This document shows positions 15,290 through 23,136 of a stretch of 24,632 nucleotides of DNA, piece by piece (the first letter of the stretch is position 1; each line of letters opens with the position of its first letter). The position numbers were made by a program, and so were the translations under genes. This DNA is from Clostridiales bacterium UBA5446 (GTDB lineage: Bacteria; Bacillota; Clostridia; Oscillospirales; Oscillospiraceae): positions 1 to 24,632 of the forward strand of contig DIRC01000022.1 of assembly GCA_002427465.1 (NCBI GenBank). Direction: 5' to 3'. The notes beneath the pieces were generated by a model. That model did not search any database and was not told the DNA's origin. It worked only from the letters and a program-made list of their open reading frames with translations.

Positions 15290-15727
15290 TTATTTTCTGC
15301 GAATGGCAGCCGTTCTTTTGTGCTTTTTGCCCCCTGATCTGTTTAAGCACATGGCGCCTCCGAAAGTCCCGCCTCCCACAGTGCATATCGCCATTTTCAG
15401 CATTGTGTCGCTGAGCACCTTCCCGGTTGGCCGCAAAATGGTCGCCAGGACTATCACACCCAGGACAATTAAGCCGGTGAGCACGCCGGCCGTCAGCACC
15501 CCTTCCCTCTTTGACCTGGCCGCCACCGCGCCGCCAACCGAGGTGCCGATAAATACGGATGCGATCACACATTCGCTCATAAGCTGTGACGGTATGATTT
15601 CTTTTGACAACAGCAGGGAGCATATGTAGAGCATAATCGCGGCAAAGAGAATGCCTGTAAGCGGACCGCGTGTGTACCACCGTCCTGTTTTGATTTTTTC
15701 CCTTTTTTTGAAAACGTTGTTAAACAT
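15290..15727 (-). CDS. TIGR04086-type four-helix membrane protein (YrzE-like)
   Basis: Small membrane protein of 145 residues, function unknown. Four hydrophobic segments are seen at about 23-40, 50-70, 77-97 and 108-127, with glycine-rich loops (GTSVGGAVAA, CTVGGGTFGGA) and a basic C-terminal tail (GGKKHKRTAAIRRK). It follows yajC, as yrzE follows yrbF (yajC) after queA-tgt in B. subtilis; this conserved place is the main reason for the family call. The only possible ribosome-binding site is a G6 run (15734-15739), six bases before the ATG, and that run forms the end of a long hairpin. Confidence 0.8.
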   Translation of the reverse strand: MFNNVFKKREKIKTGRWYTRGPLTGILFAAIMLYICSLLLSKEIIPSQLMSECVIASVFIGTSVGGAVAARSKREGVLTAGVLTGLIVLGVIVLATILRPTGKVLSDTMLKMAICTVGGGTFGGAMCLNRSGGKKHKRTAAIRRK

Positions 15728-15733
15728 GAAAAT

Positions 15734-15780
15734 CCCCCCGGCGCATAGTGTGTTGGTACATACTATTGCGCCGGAGGGGG
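15734..15780 (-). promoter_or_regulatory. Hairpin that includes the ribosome-binding site of the YrzE-like gene
   Basis: Imperfect inverted repeat of about 19 bp (arms about 15734-15753 and 15758-15779) between yajC and the YrzE-like gene. On the minus strand the C-rich 5' arm pairs with the G6 run that is the only Shine-Dalgarno candidate. Only ATTTTC follows before the ATG, so it is a poor terminator; it may attenuate transcription or block translation. Confidence 0.55.
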
Positions 15781-15807
15781 TTTCATTACATATTTGATGC
15801 TTGACTC

Positions 15808-16191
15808 TCAGGTGTTGTCCGAATTGTTTTTATTATTCTTGCGCCCGAAAAGACCTCCGCCCTGTTGCTGCTGCGCCTGGGCCTTGGCCTCCTCCCGGAC
15901 GTTAGTGGAGATCGCCCACTTGGCGACCTGGATGCGAACGCGGTCTTCACCGGTCTCGAAGGTGATCGTTTCCTCGGTGACCTGAACAATCTTGCCCTTT
16001 ATACCGCCGATCGTGACAATTTCATCGCCGACCGACAATGCGCCGCGCATTTCCTGCAGCTGTTTTTTCCGTTTATTTTCCGGTCGGATAAGAAAGAAGT
16101 AGAAAACAACAAAAATGATAATCAGGAAGAATATTGAAGAATAACTTCCCATGCCACCGGACGCCGCGCCCGTTAGGATTGAGTCAAACAT
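15808..16191 (-). CDS. yajC: Preprotein translocase accessory subunit YajC
   Basis: Small single-span membrane protein that joins the Sec-associated SecDF-YajC complex. The 127-residue chain has a short N-terminus, one membrane helix (about 18-35, FFLIIIFVVFYFFLIRP) and the cytoplasmic beta-rich domain with SVGDEIVTIGGIKGKIVQV. The tail is rich in Gln, Gly, Lys and Asn, likely disordered. I choose the ATG at 16191, seven bases after GGAGG (16199-16203); an ATG at 16248 lies at the edge of the promoter -35 and cannot be the start. The gene follows tgt, as in many bacteria. Confidence 0.95.
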   Translation of the reverse strand: MFDSILTGAASGGMGSYSSIFFLIIIFVVFYFFLIRPENKRKKQLQEMRGALSVGDEIVTIGGIKGKIVQVTEETITFETGEDRVRIQVAKWAISTNVREEAKAQAQQQQGGGLFGRKNNKNNSDNT

Positions 16192-16219
16192 CTTATAACC
16201 TCCAACTTGATTTGAAATG

Positions 16220-16248
16220 ATTATATAATCAACTGCCAATGATTGCAA
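16220..16248 (-). promoter_or_regulatory. Sigma-A promoter of yajC
   Basis: -35 TTGCAA (16243-16248), 17-base spacer, perfect -10 TATAAT (16220-16225). The transcript would start about ten bases before the GGAGG of yajC, and the promoter fixes the yajC start at 16191. Confidence 0.7.
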
Positions 16249-16278
16249 GAAAATCTTATTTTTGTATCCTTTCGCTGG

Positions 16279-17409
16279 TTAAATCCGGGTATCGAGCTTT
16301 TGCGCATATTCATGGCGGAAAGCCTCATATTGACCCATATCTATAGCCAGACGGATGCGGCGCATCAGATCGTTATAATAATAAAGGTTATGCATGACGG
16401 AAAACCGCATTGCCAGCATTTCCTCGGCCTTAAAAAGGTGGCGGATATAGGCTCTCGAATACCTCCGGCATACCGGGCACCCGCAATCGGCTGAAATCTG
16501 ATTTTCATCGCGTTCGTATTTTGCGTTTTTAATATTGATAATGCCGTCCCAGGTAAACAGATGGCCATGCCTTCCATTTCTGGCGGGCATCACGCAGTCG
16601 AAAAAATCCACGCCGCGGTAAACGCCTTCAATAATATTTCCGGGCGTGCCCACGCCCATCAGATAGCGTGGTTTATCCTTCGGCATATATTCTTCTACAG
16701 CTTCGATGGTATCATACATTTCTTCGGCAGTCTCCCCCACCGCAAGTCCGCCGATGGCATAGCCGGGAAGCTCCAGCTCGGAGATTTTTTTCATATGATC
16801 AATGCGAAGATCGTGAAACACCGTGCCCTGATTGATGCCGAAAAGCACCTGACCCGGATTGACCGCACCATCTTCGGCATTGTACTGGTCAAGAGCCGCC
16901 TTGCATCGCACCAGCCAGCGATAAGTACGCTCGCAGGAATCTTTGACATAGGCATATGGCGAGGGGATCTTGATGCACTCGTCAAAGGCCATAGCTACGT
17001 CGGAACCCAGGTTGGACTGGATTCGCATACTTTCCTCCGGACCCATGAAGATATGGCGTCCGTCCACGTGGGAATTGAATTGAACGCCTTCCTCGCTGAT
17101 TTTCCGCAGCTTGGCAAGAGAAAATATTTGGAATCCGCCGCTGTCCGTTAAGATCGGGCCGTCCCAGGTCATGAAACGGTGGAGACCGCCCATGTCCCGG
17201 ATCAGGGTATCTCCGGGGCGGACATGCAGATGATACGTGTTGGATAGTTCTACCTGACAGCCGATTTCGCCAAGGTCCCGGGCGGAAAGGGCGCCCTTAA
17301 TGGCGCCCTGTGTCCCGACATTCATAAACACGGGGGTCTGGACGGCGCCGTGGGGGCATATAAATCGGCCGCGCCTGGCGCGGCCCTCCTGTTTCATGAC
17401 TTCGTACAC
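16279..17409 (-). CDS. tgt: tRNA-guanine transglycosylase
   Basis: Exchanges guanine 34 in GUN anticodons for preQ1, the key step of queuosine tRNA modification. The 376-residue enzyme shows catalytic Asp89 in TDSGGFQ, nucleophile Asp271 in FFDCVMPARNGRHG, and the zinc site Cys309, Cys311, Cys314 and His340, with the same spacing as in E. coli Tgt. The start is GTG at 17409, nine bases after AGGAGG, which itself begins directly after the queA stop; the N-terminus (YEVMKQEGRARRGRF) fits the family. It is transcribed with queA and probably the SpoIID-family gene. Confidence 0.97.
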   Translation of the reverse strand: MYEVMKQEGRARRGRFICPHGAVQTPVFMNVGTQGAIKGALSARDLGEIGCQVELSNTYHLHVRPGDTLIRDMGGLHRFMTWDGPILTDSGGFQIFSLAKLRKISEEGVQFNSHVDGRHIFMGPEESMRIQSNLGSDVAMAFDECIKIPSPYAYVKDSCERTYRWLVRCKAALDQYNAEDGAVNPGQVLFGINQGTVFHDLRIDHMKKISELELPGYAIGGLAVGETAEEMYDTIEAVEEYMPKDKPRYLMGVGTPGNIIEGVYRGVDFFDCVMPARNGRHGHLFTWDGIINIKNAKYERDENQISADCGCPVCRRYSRAYIRHLFKAEEMLAMRFSVMHNLYYYNDLMRRIRLAIDMGQYEAFRHEYAQKLDTRI

Positions 17410-17423
17410 CGGATCGGGCCTCC

Positions 17424-18446
17424 TTATATAATCAGCATCGCGTCACCGAAGGAGAAGAAACGGTAACGCGCCGCGACGGCAGCCCGATAGGCTTCAAGAA
17501 TATTTTCGCGCCCGGCAAAGGCCGATACAAGCATCACCAGCGTGCTCTCCGGCAGATGAAAATTCGTGATCAGCCCGTCCATGCACTTAAATTTATATCC
17601 CGGATAGATGAAAATATTCGTCCAGCCGGACCGGGGGTCCAAAGTACCGTCTTCGTGGGCAAAGCTCTCAAGAGTCCGGCAGGAGGTGGTTCCGACGCAT
17701 ATGACGCGGCCGCCGCCTTTTTTGGTTTCCGTCACGATCCGGGCCGTTTCCTCCGGGATGACGCACAATTCGGAATGCATCTCGTGATCCTGGATCTCCT
17801 CCGCCTTCACCGGACGGAAGGTTCCCAGGCCGACATGAAGGGTAATGAAGCAGGTTTTTACGCCCATGCCGGAAATTTTCCGCAGCAGCTCGGGGGTGAA
17901 ATGAAGCCCGGCAGTGGGAGCCGCGGCGCTCCCCGGCTCGCGGGAATATACGGTCTGATAGCGCTCCTTATCCTGAAGCTCCGCTTTAATATACGGCGGC
18001 AGCGGCATTTTCCCCAGTCTTTCAAGAATCTCAAGAAAAATCCCGTCATAGAAAAACTCAATAATCCTGTTGCCGTCGGACGCCACGGAGAGAATCCTTG
18101 CGGTAAGCTCCCCTCCCCCGAAGGTCAGCTCCGTTCCCGGATGCATCTTTCGGCCGGGCCGGGTAAGGCATTCCCACTTTCCATCTCCCAAATCCCGCAA
18201 CAGCAGAATTTCCGCGGCGCCGCCGGTAGTCCGGGCACCCAGAAGCCTTGCGGGTAATACGCGGGAATCGTTCATGACCAGGCAATCGCCGGGACGCAGA
18301 TATTCCGGCAGGCTGGTAAACACGCTGTGTGTCACCGCCCCGCTTTGTCTGTCCAGGCAGAGCAGCCGGGAGGAATCGCGTTTTTCAAGGGGGGTCTGGG
18401 CAATCAGCTCCTGGGGCAGGTCGTAATAAAAATCGGATGTTTTCAT
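17424..18446 (-). CDS. queA: S-adenosylmethionine:tRNA ribosyltransferase-isomerase
   Basis: Adds the ribosyl part of S-adenosylmethionine to preQ1 in tRNA to make epoxyqueuosine, acting after Tgt. The 340 residues include MKTSDFYYDLPQELIAQTP at the N-terminus, NDSRVLPARL, SAAAPTAGLHFTPELL, FITLHVGLGTFRPV and GLITNFHLPESTLVMLVSA, all typical of QueA. Length is normal. An AGGA precedes the ATG. It begins 12 bases after the SpoIID-family gene and ends 14 bases before tgt, so it is mid-operon; no preQ1 riboswitch fits in the short gap. Confidence 0.97.
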   Translation of the reverse strand: MKTSDFYYDLPQELIAQTPLEKRDSSRLLCLDRQSGAVTHSVFTSLPEYLRPGDCLVMNDSRVLPARLLGARTTGGAAEILLLRDLGDGKWECLTRPGRKMHPGTELTFGGGELTARILSVASDGNRIIEFFYDGIFLEILERLGKMPLPPYIKAELQDKERYQTVYSREPGSAAAPTAGLHFTPELLRKISGMGVKTCFITLHVGLGTFRPVKAEEIQDHEMHSELCVIPEETARIVTETKKGGGRVICVGTTSCRTLESFAHEDGTLDPRSGWTNIFIYPGYKFKCMDGLITNFHLPESTLVMLVSAFAGRENILEAYRAAVAARYRFFSFGDAMLII

Positions 18447-18458
18447 AGAGTCCTTCGA

Positions 18459-20147
18459 TCAGTTGTATTTTCCGGCGGAGAGGGCAATGTCCGTGAAATA
18501 AAAGTTGATGATCTGGTCATAGGTCAGGCCGTAGGTTGTGGCCATGGCGTAGGCCCCGTATTGGCTCATGCCTACATTGTGCCCATATCCTCCGCCGCTG
18601 AATACAATGTAAGACCCCATATCCGCCGCGGTATAATGGACGCTGGGGAGGGCGAGATAGGATGTGGAGAACTTGTAGCACTCGCTTTTTTCCAGAGATA
18701 TCGATCTTCCGCCGGCATCGGTGAATCTAAGGCTGATTGCATTGTTTGTATCGGAATAGGTCACATCCAGAGCGGTCACCGTAGAAATGGGCCGCCCGTA
18801 GTTTTTCAGCCGCGACGCAATGTCCGCCTTGCTTAAGCTGTATGTCCAGCTGCTTTTCCTGTTGATACTGTCGGCAGCCGCCTCGAAAGGGTCGGTCTTT
18901 CCGCGCAGATACGCATAGGCTGAGTTAAAGATATTTTCGCTGTTCTCGGAACCGCCGCCAAAGGAGGAAGAATACAGCGCCGATATCAGTGCGCCGTTAT
19001 AGGTGATGTACTGGCCCGCGGTGGAATCCACGGCCCTGTCGGATATAGCCGTGGCGGAATTGAGGCCCCGGTAGCACTGGCTGTAGGTATCGTTGGTGAC
19101 GTCAAATCCGTAGGAACCGTATACCCCAAAATGGGCGGCGGCATACGTCCTGGCGCAGAGCGCCTGGGCCTTGAGCGCTTCCAAGGGCCAGGTGCCGCTC
19201 ATCTCATAGGGCAGGACGCCCTTGACGTAGTCTTCGATATCCACAATATTGATTACCGTGAGTTTCCCGCCGGTGCGGCGGACGTATTCGAAGTCGCCAT
19301 AGTATCGGTATCCCTTAAACCAGGTTACGGCCTTGCCCGAGGAGGACTGCGGCCTGACAGCCAGGTTCTTTACGCCTCCGCCGTCAAACTCAAAGAGGAT
19401 TTTTGCGTCGGAGGTTCGGGAAATCACAACACATTTTTCACTTGCCGAATGCGGGGTTCCCGCGATGCCCCGGGCCGAAGCGGCTGCGGAGGCGTCGGCA
19501 GCGGAATCGTAGTTGCCGACCAGGACGTGATAGACGCCGTTGTAATAGGCCGGAAAGCCGTCGCTGTACTGAACGGCGGCCGCGCTGGCCAGGGTGAAAT
19601 CCGAATAAGAGCCGCTAAGCAGGATATGGTAGCAGCCGATATGACCGCCGCCGGTATCGACATTTTTGTCTATAGCCATAGTCAGTTGCTTTTCAGAGGT
19701 GTATCCCACCTCGTAAAAATTCCTGGAAGCGTCGTACCAGCCAAATTGGTACCCGCTGCCCACGGCATTTTCCAGGTTGGCGTAATCTAGAGTCGGATTT
19801 CTGACGCTGCTGGCAGAGTCATAATAATACAGGCCGACGCGCATTTTTGAATACTTCAGTGAAATAGAACCGCTTACGTTAAGGTGAGAAGGTATAGTGG
19901 CATCAGTCTCTCCGACGGTGGTAAGACCGCTGCCGGTCATCACGTAGGCAGATGAATCCGAAAGCCTGGATATGCTTCCCCCGCCGCCGATGGCATAAGC
20001 GGAGTCGAGCTTGCCGGAAAGAACCCCGGATGAGTCGTTGACGTAAATGTTTTTTGCCGCGTGAGCCGGGATAGCCGACAATAATGCAGCCGCCATCACC
20101 AAAGATACGACGATGGAAACAGCCCGGATATGTAGTATTTTTTTCAT
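18459..20147 (-). CDS. Secreted SpoIID/LytB-domain protein with SPOR-like segment
   Basis: A 562-residue exported protein. A signal peptide covers residues 1-30 (basic start, hydrophobic core, AHA cleavage motif). Residues about 30-180 are Ser/Gly/Tyr-rich and match no domain I recognise. Residues about 183-235 (YHVLVGNYDSAADASAAA) look like a SPOR/peptidoglycan-binding repeat. The SpoIID domain runs from about 280 to 555, with VIDIEDYVKG-like context, the catalytic glutamate region LPYEM (Glu315), EALKAQALCARTYA, SSFGGGSENSENI and the C-terminal GYGHNVGMSQYGAYAMA. SpoIID enzymes are lytic transglycosylases acting on peptide-free glycan. Whether this is the engulfment SpoIID or a LytB/amidase-enhancer-like relative is open; its sigma-A promoter and large N-terminal part favour the latter. 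It heads a likely operon with queA and tgt. Confidence 0.88.
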   Translation of the reverse strand: MKKILHIRAVSIVVSLVMAAALLSAIPAHAAKNIYVNDSSGVLSGKLDSAYAIGGGGSISRLSDSSAYVMTGSGLTTVGETDATIPSHLNVSGSISLKYSKMRVGLYYYDSASSVRNPTLDYANLENAVGSGYQFGWYDASRNFYEVGYTSEKQLTMAIDKNVDTGGGHIGCYHILLSGSYSDFTLASAAAVQYSDGFPAYYNGVYHVLVGNYDSAADASAAASARGIAGTPHSASEKCVVISRTSDAKILFEFDGGGVKNLAVRPQSSSGKAVTWFKGYRYYGDFEYVRRTGGKLTVINIVDIEDYVKGVLPYEMSGTWPLEALKAQALCARTYAAAHFGVYGSYGFDVTNDTYSQCYRGLNSATAISDRAVDSTAGQYITYNGALISALYSSSFGGGSENSENIFNSAYAYLRGKTDPFEAAADSINRKSSWTYSLSKADIASRLKNYGRPISTVTALDVTYSDTNNAISLRFTDAGGRSISLEKSECYKFSTSYLALPSVHYTAADMGSYIVFSGGGYGHNVGMSQYGAYAMATTYGLTYDQIINFYFTDIALSAGKYN

Positions 20148-20168
20148 ATAATACCCTCATAGGATTTG

Positions 20169-20225
20169 TTGACGGCGCACAATCAGCGTGATATTATGGC
20201 TATCTATAAGTAGATGAGCCGTCAA
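20169..20225 (-). promoter_or_regulatory. Structured leader of the SpoIID-family gene
   Basis: The ~95-base leader of this transcript contains an outer perfect 8-bp pair TTGACGGC/GCCGTCAA (20169-20176 and 20218-20225) and an inner alternative stem GGCT-TCTA/TAGA-AGCC (about 20198-20220). The two share the bases GCC, so they cannot form together fully. No known riboswitch was recognised. Confidence 0.4.
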
Positions 20226-20249
20226 TTGCATTTTCCAGCCATTTCTGTC

Positions 20250-20278
20250 ATTATATAAGAAAAAACGACAGATTTCAA
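20250..20278 (-). promoter_or_regulatory. Sigma-A promoter of the SpoIID-family gene, queA and tgt
   Basis: -35 TTGAAA (20273-20278), 17-base spacer, perfect -10 TATAAT (20250-20255). It lies in the 202-base divergent gap to asd and leaves a leader of about 95 bases. Confidence 0.7.
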
Positions 20279-20308
20279 GTATTGGGTTACCCGGAATTAT
20301 TTTACTGC

Positions 20309-20332
20309 CATACGAATAAATATAATCGTATG
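20309..20332 (+). promoter_or_regulatory. asd promoter -10 inside an inverted repeat (possible operator)
   Basis: A perfect -10 TATAAT (20321-20326) lies between the arms CATACGA (20309-20315) and TCGTATG (20326-20332), 7-bp perfect, 10 bases apart. No good -35 is seen 16-18 bases upstream (only T-rich sequence), as in a regulated promoter. The ATG of asd is 24 bases downstream. Confidence 0.45.
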
Positions 20333-20349
20333 CGGAAAGGGATGTCATC

Positions 20350-21435
20350 ATGAGCAAATTAAGAGCAGGCGTCATTGGCGGAACAGGCATGGTCGGGCAG
20401 CGTTTTGTTTCTCTCATGGAGAAACACCCGTGGTTCGAGCTGGCCGTTATCGCCGCAAGCCCCCGCAGCGCCGGAAAAACATACGAAGAAGCGGTAGGGG
20501 CGCGCTGGGCACTTGATACGCCCATGCCGGAGCAGGCTAAACATCTTGTAATCCGGGACGCTTCGGACGTAGCCTCCGTCGTGAAGGACGTAGACTTCGT
20601 TTTTTCCGCGGTCGATATGAAAAAAGAGGAAATTCTGGCTCTGGAGGAGGCATATGCCAGGGCTGAATGTCCCGTTGTCTCCAATAACAGCGCGAACCGC
20701 TGGGTGCCGGACGTTCCCATGATCATTCCGGAGATCAACCCGGAACATCTGGCTGTAATCCCCTTCCAACAAAAACGCCTGGGCACCAAAAGGGGATTCA
20801 TCGCGGTAAAATCCAACTGTTCCATACAGAGCTATGTTCCGGCACTTCACCCGCTGCGCGCTGAATTCGGCCTGGAAAAAATTCTGGCCTGCACATATCA
20901 GGCAATTTCCGGGGCGGGGAAAACCTTTGAAACCTGGCCGGAGATGGTGGACAATGTCATACCATATATTGGCGGCGAGGAGGAGAAATCCGAGCGCGAG
21001 CCTATGAAAATCTGGGGCAGCCTTCAGGACGGCGTGATAAAAAACGCCGAAACGCCTGATATTACAGCTCAATGCCTGCGCGTTGCGGCTTCCAACGGAC
21101 ATATGGCTGCGGTGTTCGTCAAATTTAAGAAGAAGCCCTCCGAAGCGGATATCATAGAACGCTGGACCAATTATACAAGCCGCGCGCAGGCCCTGGCCCT
21201 CCCTTCCGCCCCTGACCATTTTCTGAGATATTTTACTGAAAACGATCGGCCCCAGACCCGCCTGGACCGGATGAACGAAGGCGGGATGCAGATCTCGATA
21301 GGGCGCCTGCGCCCCGATACGCAGTATGATTACAAGTTTGTCTGCCTTTCTCATAATACGCTGAGAGGCGCGGCGGGAGGCGGCGTAGAACTCGCCGAAC
21401 TCCTCTGTGCCGAAGGTCTTATCACACATAAATAA
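20350..21435 (+). CDS. asd: Aspartate-semialdehyde dehydrogenase, archaeal/fungal-like class
   Basis: Reduces aspartyl phosphate to aspartate semialdehyde, the branch point to lysine/diaminopimelate, methionine and threonine. The 361 residues include the NADP-binding VIGGTGMVGQRF (8-19), HPWFEL, SNNSANRW, the catalytic Cys157 in KSNCSIQS and the likely base His251 in SNGHMAAV. The wording of the N-terminus and around the active site fits the archaeal/fungal-type class (TIGR00978-like) rather than the usual bacterial one. The ATG follows AAAGGG by eight bases. First gene of asd-dapA-dapB, with dapA starting 15 bases later. Confidence 0.93.
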   Translation: MSKLRAGVIGGTGMVGQRFVSLMEKHPWFELAVIAASPRSAGKTYEEAVGARWALDTPMPEQAKHLVIRDASDVASVVKDVDFVFSAVDMKKEEILALEEAYARAECPVVSNNSANRWVPDVPMIIPEINPEHLAVIPFQQKRLGTKRGFIAVKSNCSIQSYVPALHPLRAEFGLEKILACTYQAISGAGKTFETWPEMVDNVIPYIGGEEEKSEREPMKIWGSLQDGVIKNAETPDITAQCLRVAASNGHMAAVFVKFKKKPSEADIIERWTNYTSRAQALALPSAPDHFLRYFTENDRPQTRLDRMNEGGMQISIGRLRPDTQYDYKFVCLSHNTLRGAAGGGVELAELLCAEGLITHK

Positions 21436-21450
21436 TAAGGAGGAAAAACC

Positions 21451-22344
21451 ATGGCTAAAGCACCAATTTTTGTGGGTTCCGGCACGGCGATCATTACGCC
21501 GTATCTGGAAAACGGCATTGACTACGATAAACTTGCAGAGCTACTGGAACTTCAGTACGCAGGCGGTACGGCGGCCATCATTGTCTGCGGAACCACCGGG
21601 GAAAACGCGACTCAGACCCAGGCTGAACATGACCGGCTGGTTGAATTCTGCTGCGAAAAGAGCGCCGGCAGAATGAAGATCGTGGCCGGCGTCGGCTCCA
21701 ACAACACGGAGCACGCCCTTGAGAATGCCAGACATGCCAAGACGGCGGGGGCGGACGGCTTGCTGATGATCACGCCGTATTATAACAAAACATCACAGAA
21801 AGGCCTTGTGGAGCATTTCTTTTATGTGGCTGACCGGGTGGACGTCCCCATGATCGTCTACAATGTGCCCAGCCGCACGGGTATAGGCATCAAGCCGAAT
21901 ACATATAAGATATTGGCTGAGCACCCCAATATCAACGGCGTGAAGGAAGCCTCAGGCAACCTGGCCGAATATGGCCTGACCCGCGCCATATGCGCAGACG
22001 GCCTGAATTTCTGGAGCGGCAACGATTCGGATACCGTGACCATGATGGCCATGGGTGCCAGGGGCGTGATTTCAGTTGCATCGAACATCATTCCGGATAA
22101 GGTCTCCACGCTTTGCAAGCTTTGCCTGTCCGGAGACTTTAAGGCCGCCTCCGAATACTATTTCACCTTGGCTGATTTCTTTGAGAAGCTTTTTATCGAG
22201 ACCAACCCGATCCCGTTGAAGGCCGCAATGAACCTGGCCGGCATGAACGTGGGGAAGCTTCGCCTGCCCCTGGTTGAAATCTCCCCTGCCAATCTTCAAA
22301 TCCTTAAGGAATCCATGGAAGGGATCGGCCTGAGAATCAAATAA
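21451..22344 (+). CDS. dapA: 4-hydroxy-tetrahydrodipicolinate synthase
   Basis: Condenses pyruvate with aspartate semialdehyde, the first committed step to diaminopimelate and lysine. The 297-residue TIM-barrel enzyme has Schiff-base Lys165 (NGVKEASGN), Tyr137 and Arg142 (VYNVPSRTG), and the Thr pair in CGTTGENAT (46-54). AGGAGG lies before the ATG with good spacing. It is the middle gene of asd-dapA-dapB and uses the product of the first gene. Confidence 0.97.
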   Translation: MAKAPIFVGSGTAIITPYLENGIDYDKLAELLELQYAGGTAAIIVCGTTGENATQTQAEHDRLVEFCCEKSAGRMKIVAGVGSNNTEHALENARHAKTAGADGLLMITPYYNKTSQKGLVEHFFYVADRVDVPMIVYNVPSRTGIGIKPNTYKILAEHPNINGVKEASGNLAEYGLTRAICADGLNFWSGNDSDTVTMMAMGARGVISVASNIIPDKVSTLCKLCLSGDFKAASEYYFTLADFFEKLFIETNPIPLKAAMNLAGMNVGKLRLPLVEISPANLQILKESMEGIGLRIK

Positions 22345-22368
22345 ATTCCGAACAGGAAAGGAACCGAC

Positions 22369-23136
22369 ATGCAAAAGATAATTGTATCCGGATGCAACGG
22401 CCATATGGGGCAGTCCGTCGTGAATATCTGTGCGTCGAAAAGCGATATTAAGATTGTGGCGGGATTTAACCGGACTCCCGTCAAGAAGAATGATTTTCCA
22501 GTTTACGCGGACCCGATGGAATATGCCGGCCCGGCGGATGTGATTATCGACTTTTCCAACCCGGCGAATCTTGACGGCCTGCTGGCATACGCGGTGAGGA
22601 AAAGCATTCCAATCGTTCTGTGCACAACGGGGTATTTGGAGGAGCAGGATGCCGCCATCATCCGGGCGTCGGAAAAAGTGCCGGTATTCAAGTCCGGGAA
22701 TATGTCCCTTGGCATTAATCTGATGCTGGAATTGGTTCGCCGCGCGGCCCAGGTGCTGGGCGACGGTTTCGACGTTGAAATTGTGGAGAGGCACCATAAC
22801 CGGAAGGTCGATGCGCCCAGCGGCACAGCCCTAATGCTGGCGGATGCCGCTGCCAGCGTCCTGCCCTATGAGGCCAGCTATGTTTATGACCGCCACAGCG
22901 TCAGGCGCAGGCGGGATCAAAAAGAAATCGGCATTTCCACTGTCCGGGGCGGAACCATTGTAGGCCAGCACGACGTAATCTTCGCCGGGCCGGACGAGGT
23001 GCTGGAACTCAGGCATGTGGCGCAGTCCCGGGATATCTTTGCCAACGGCGCCGTTGCCGCGGCCCGTTTCTTGACGGGGGTCAAAAGCCCCGGGCTTTAC
23101 GATATGAGCGACGCGCTGTCCAGTATCCTGAAATAA
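22369..23136 (+). CDS. dapB: 4-hydroxy-tetrahydrodipicolinate reductase
   Basis: NAD(P)H-dependent reductase that makes tetrahydrodipicolinate, following DapA. The 255 residues include the nucleotide-binding SGCNGHMG (7-14), the catalytic His142-His143 and Lys146 in ERHHNRKVDAPSGTA, and IGISTVRGGTIVGQHDVIFAG. GGAAAGGAA lies before the ATG. It is the last gene of the operon, with the bidirectional terminator about 70 bases beyond. The later steps to diaminopimelate are not encoded here. Confidence 0.97.
   Translation: MQKIIVSGCNGHMGQSVVNICASKSDIKIVAGFNRTPVKKNDFPVYADPMEYAGPADVIIDFSNPANLDGLLAYAVRKSIPIVLCTTGYLEEQDAAIIRASEKVPVFKSGNMSLGINLMLELVRRAAQVLGDGFDVEIVERHHNRKVDAPSGTALMLADAAASVLPYEASYVYDRHSVRRRRDQKEIGISTVRGGTIVGQHDVIFAGPDEVLELRHVAQSRDIFANGAVAAARFLTGVKSPGLYDMSDALSSILK

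Noticed and set aside
15120..15629. 169-codon plus-strand open frame over the YrzE-like gene
   Set aside because: Starts in the repeat-rich gap and runs antisense to a membrane protein with conserved neighbourhood; no ribosome-binding site seen.
18447..18458. preQ1 riboswitch before queA
   Set aside because: Only 12 bases separate queA from the upstream stop codon.
20226..20349. Lysine riboswitch or T-box before asd
   Set aside because: The distance from the -10 to the ATG is too short to hold either structure.
20359..21429. Long open frame (356 codons) on the minus strand
   Set aside because: It lies wholly antisense to asd, has no family features, and asd carries a full set of catalytic motifs.
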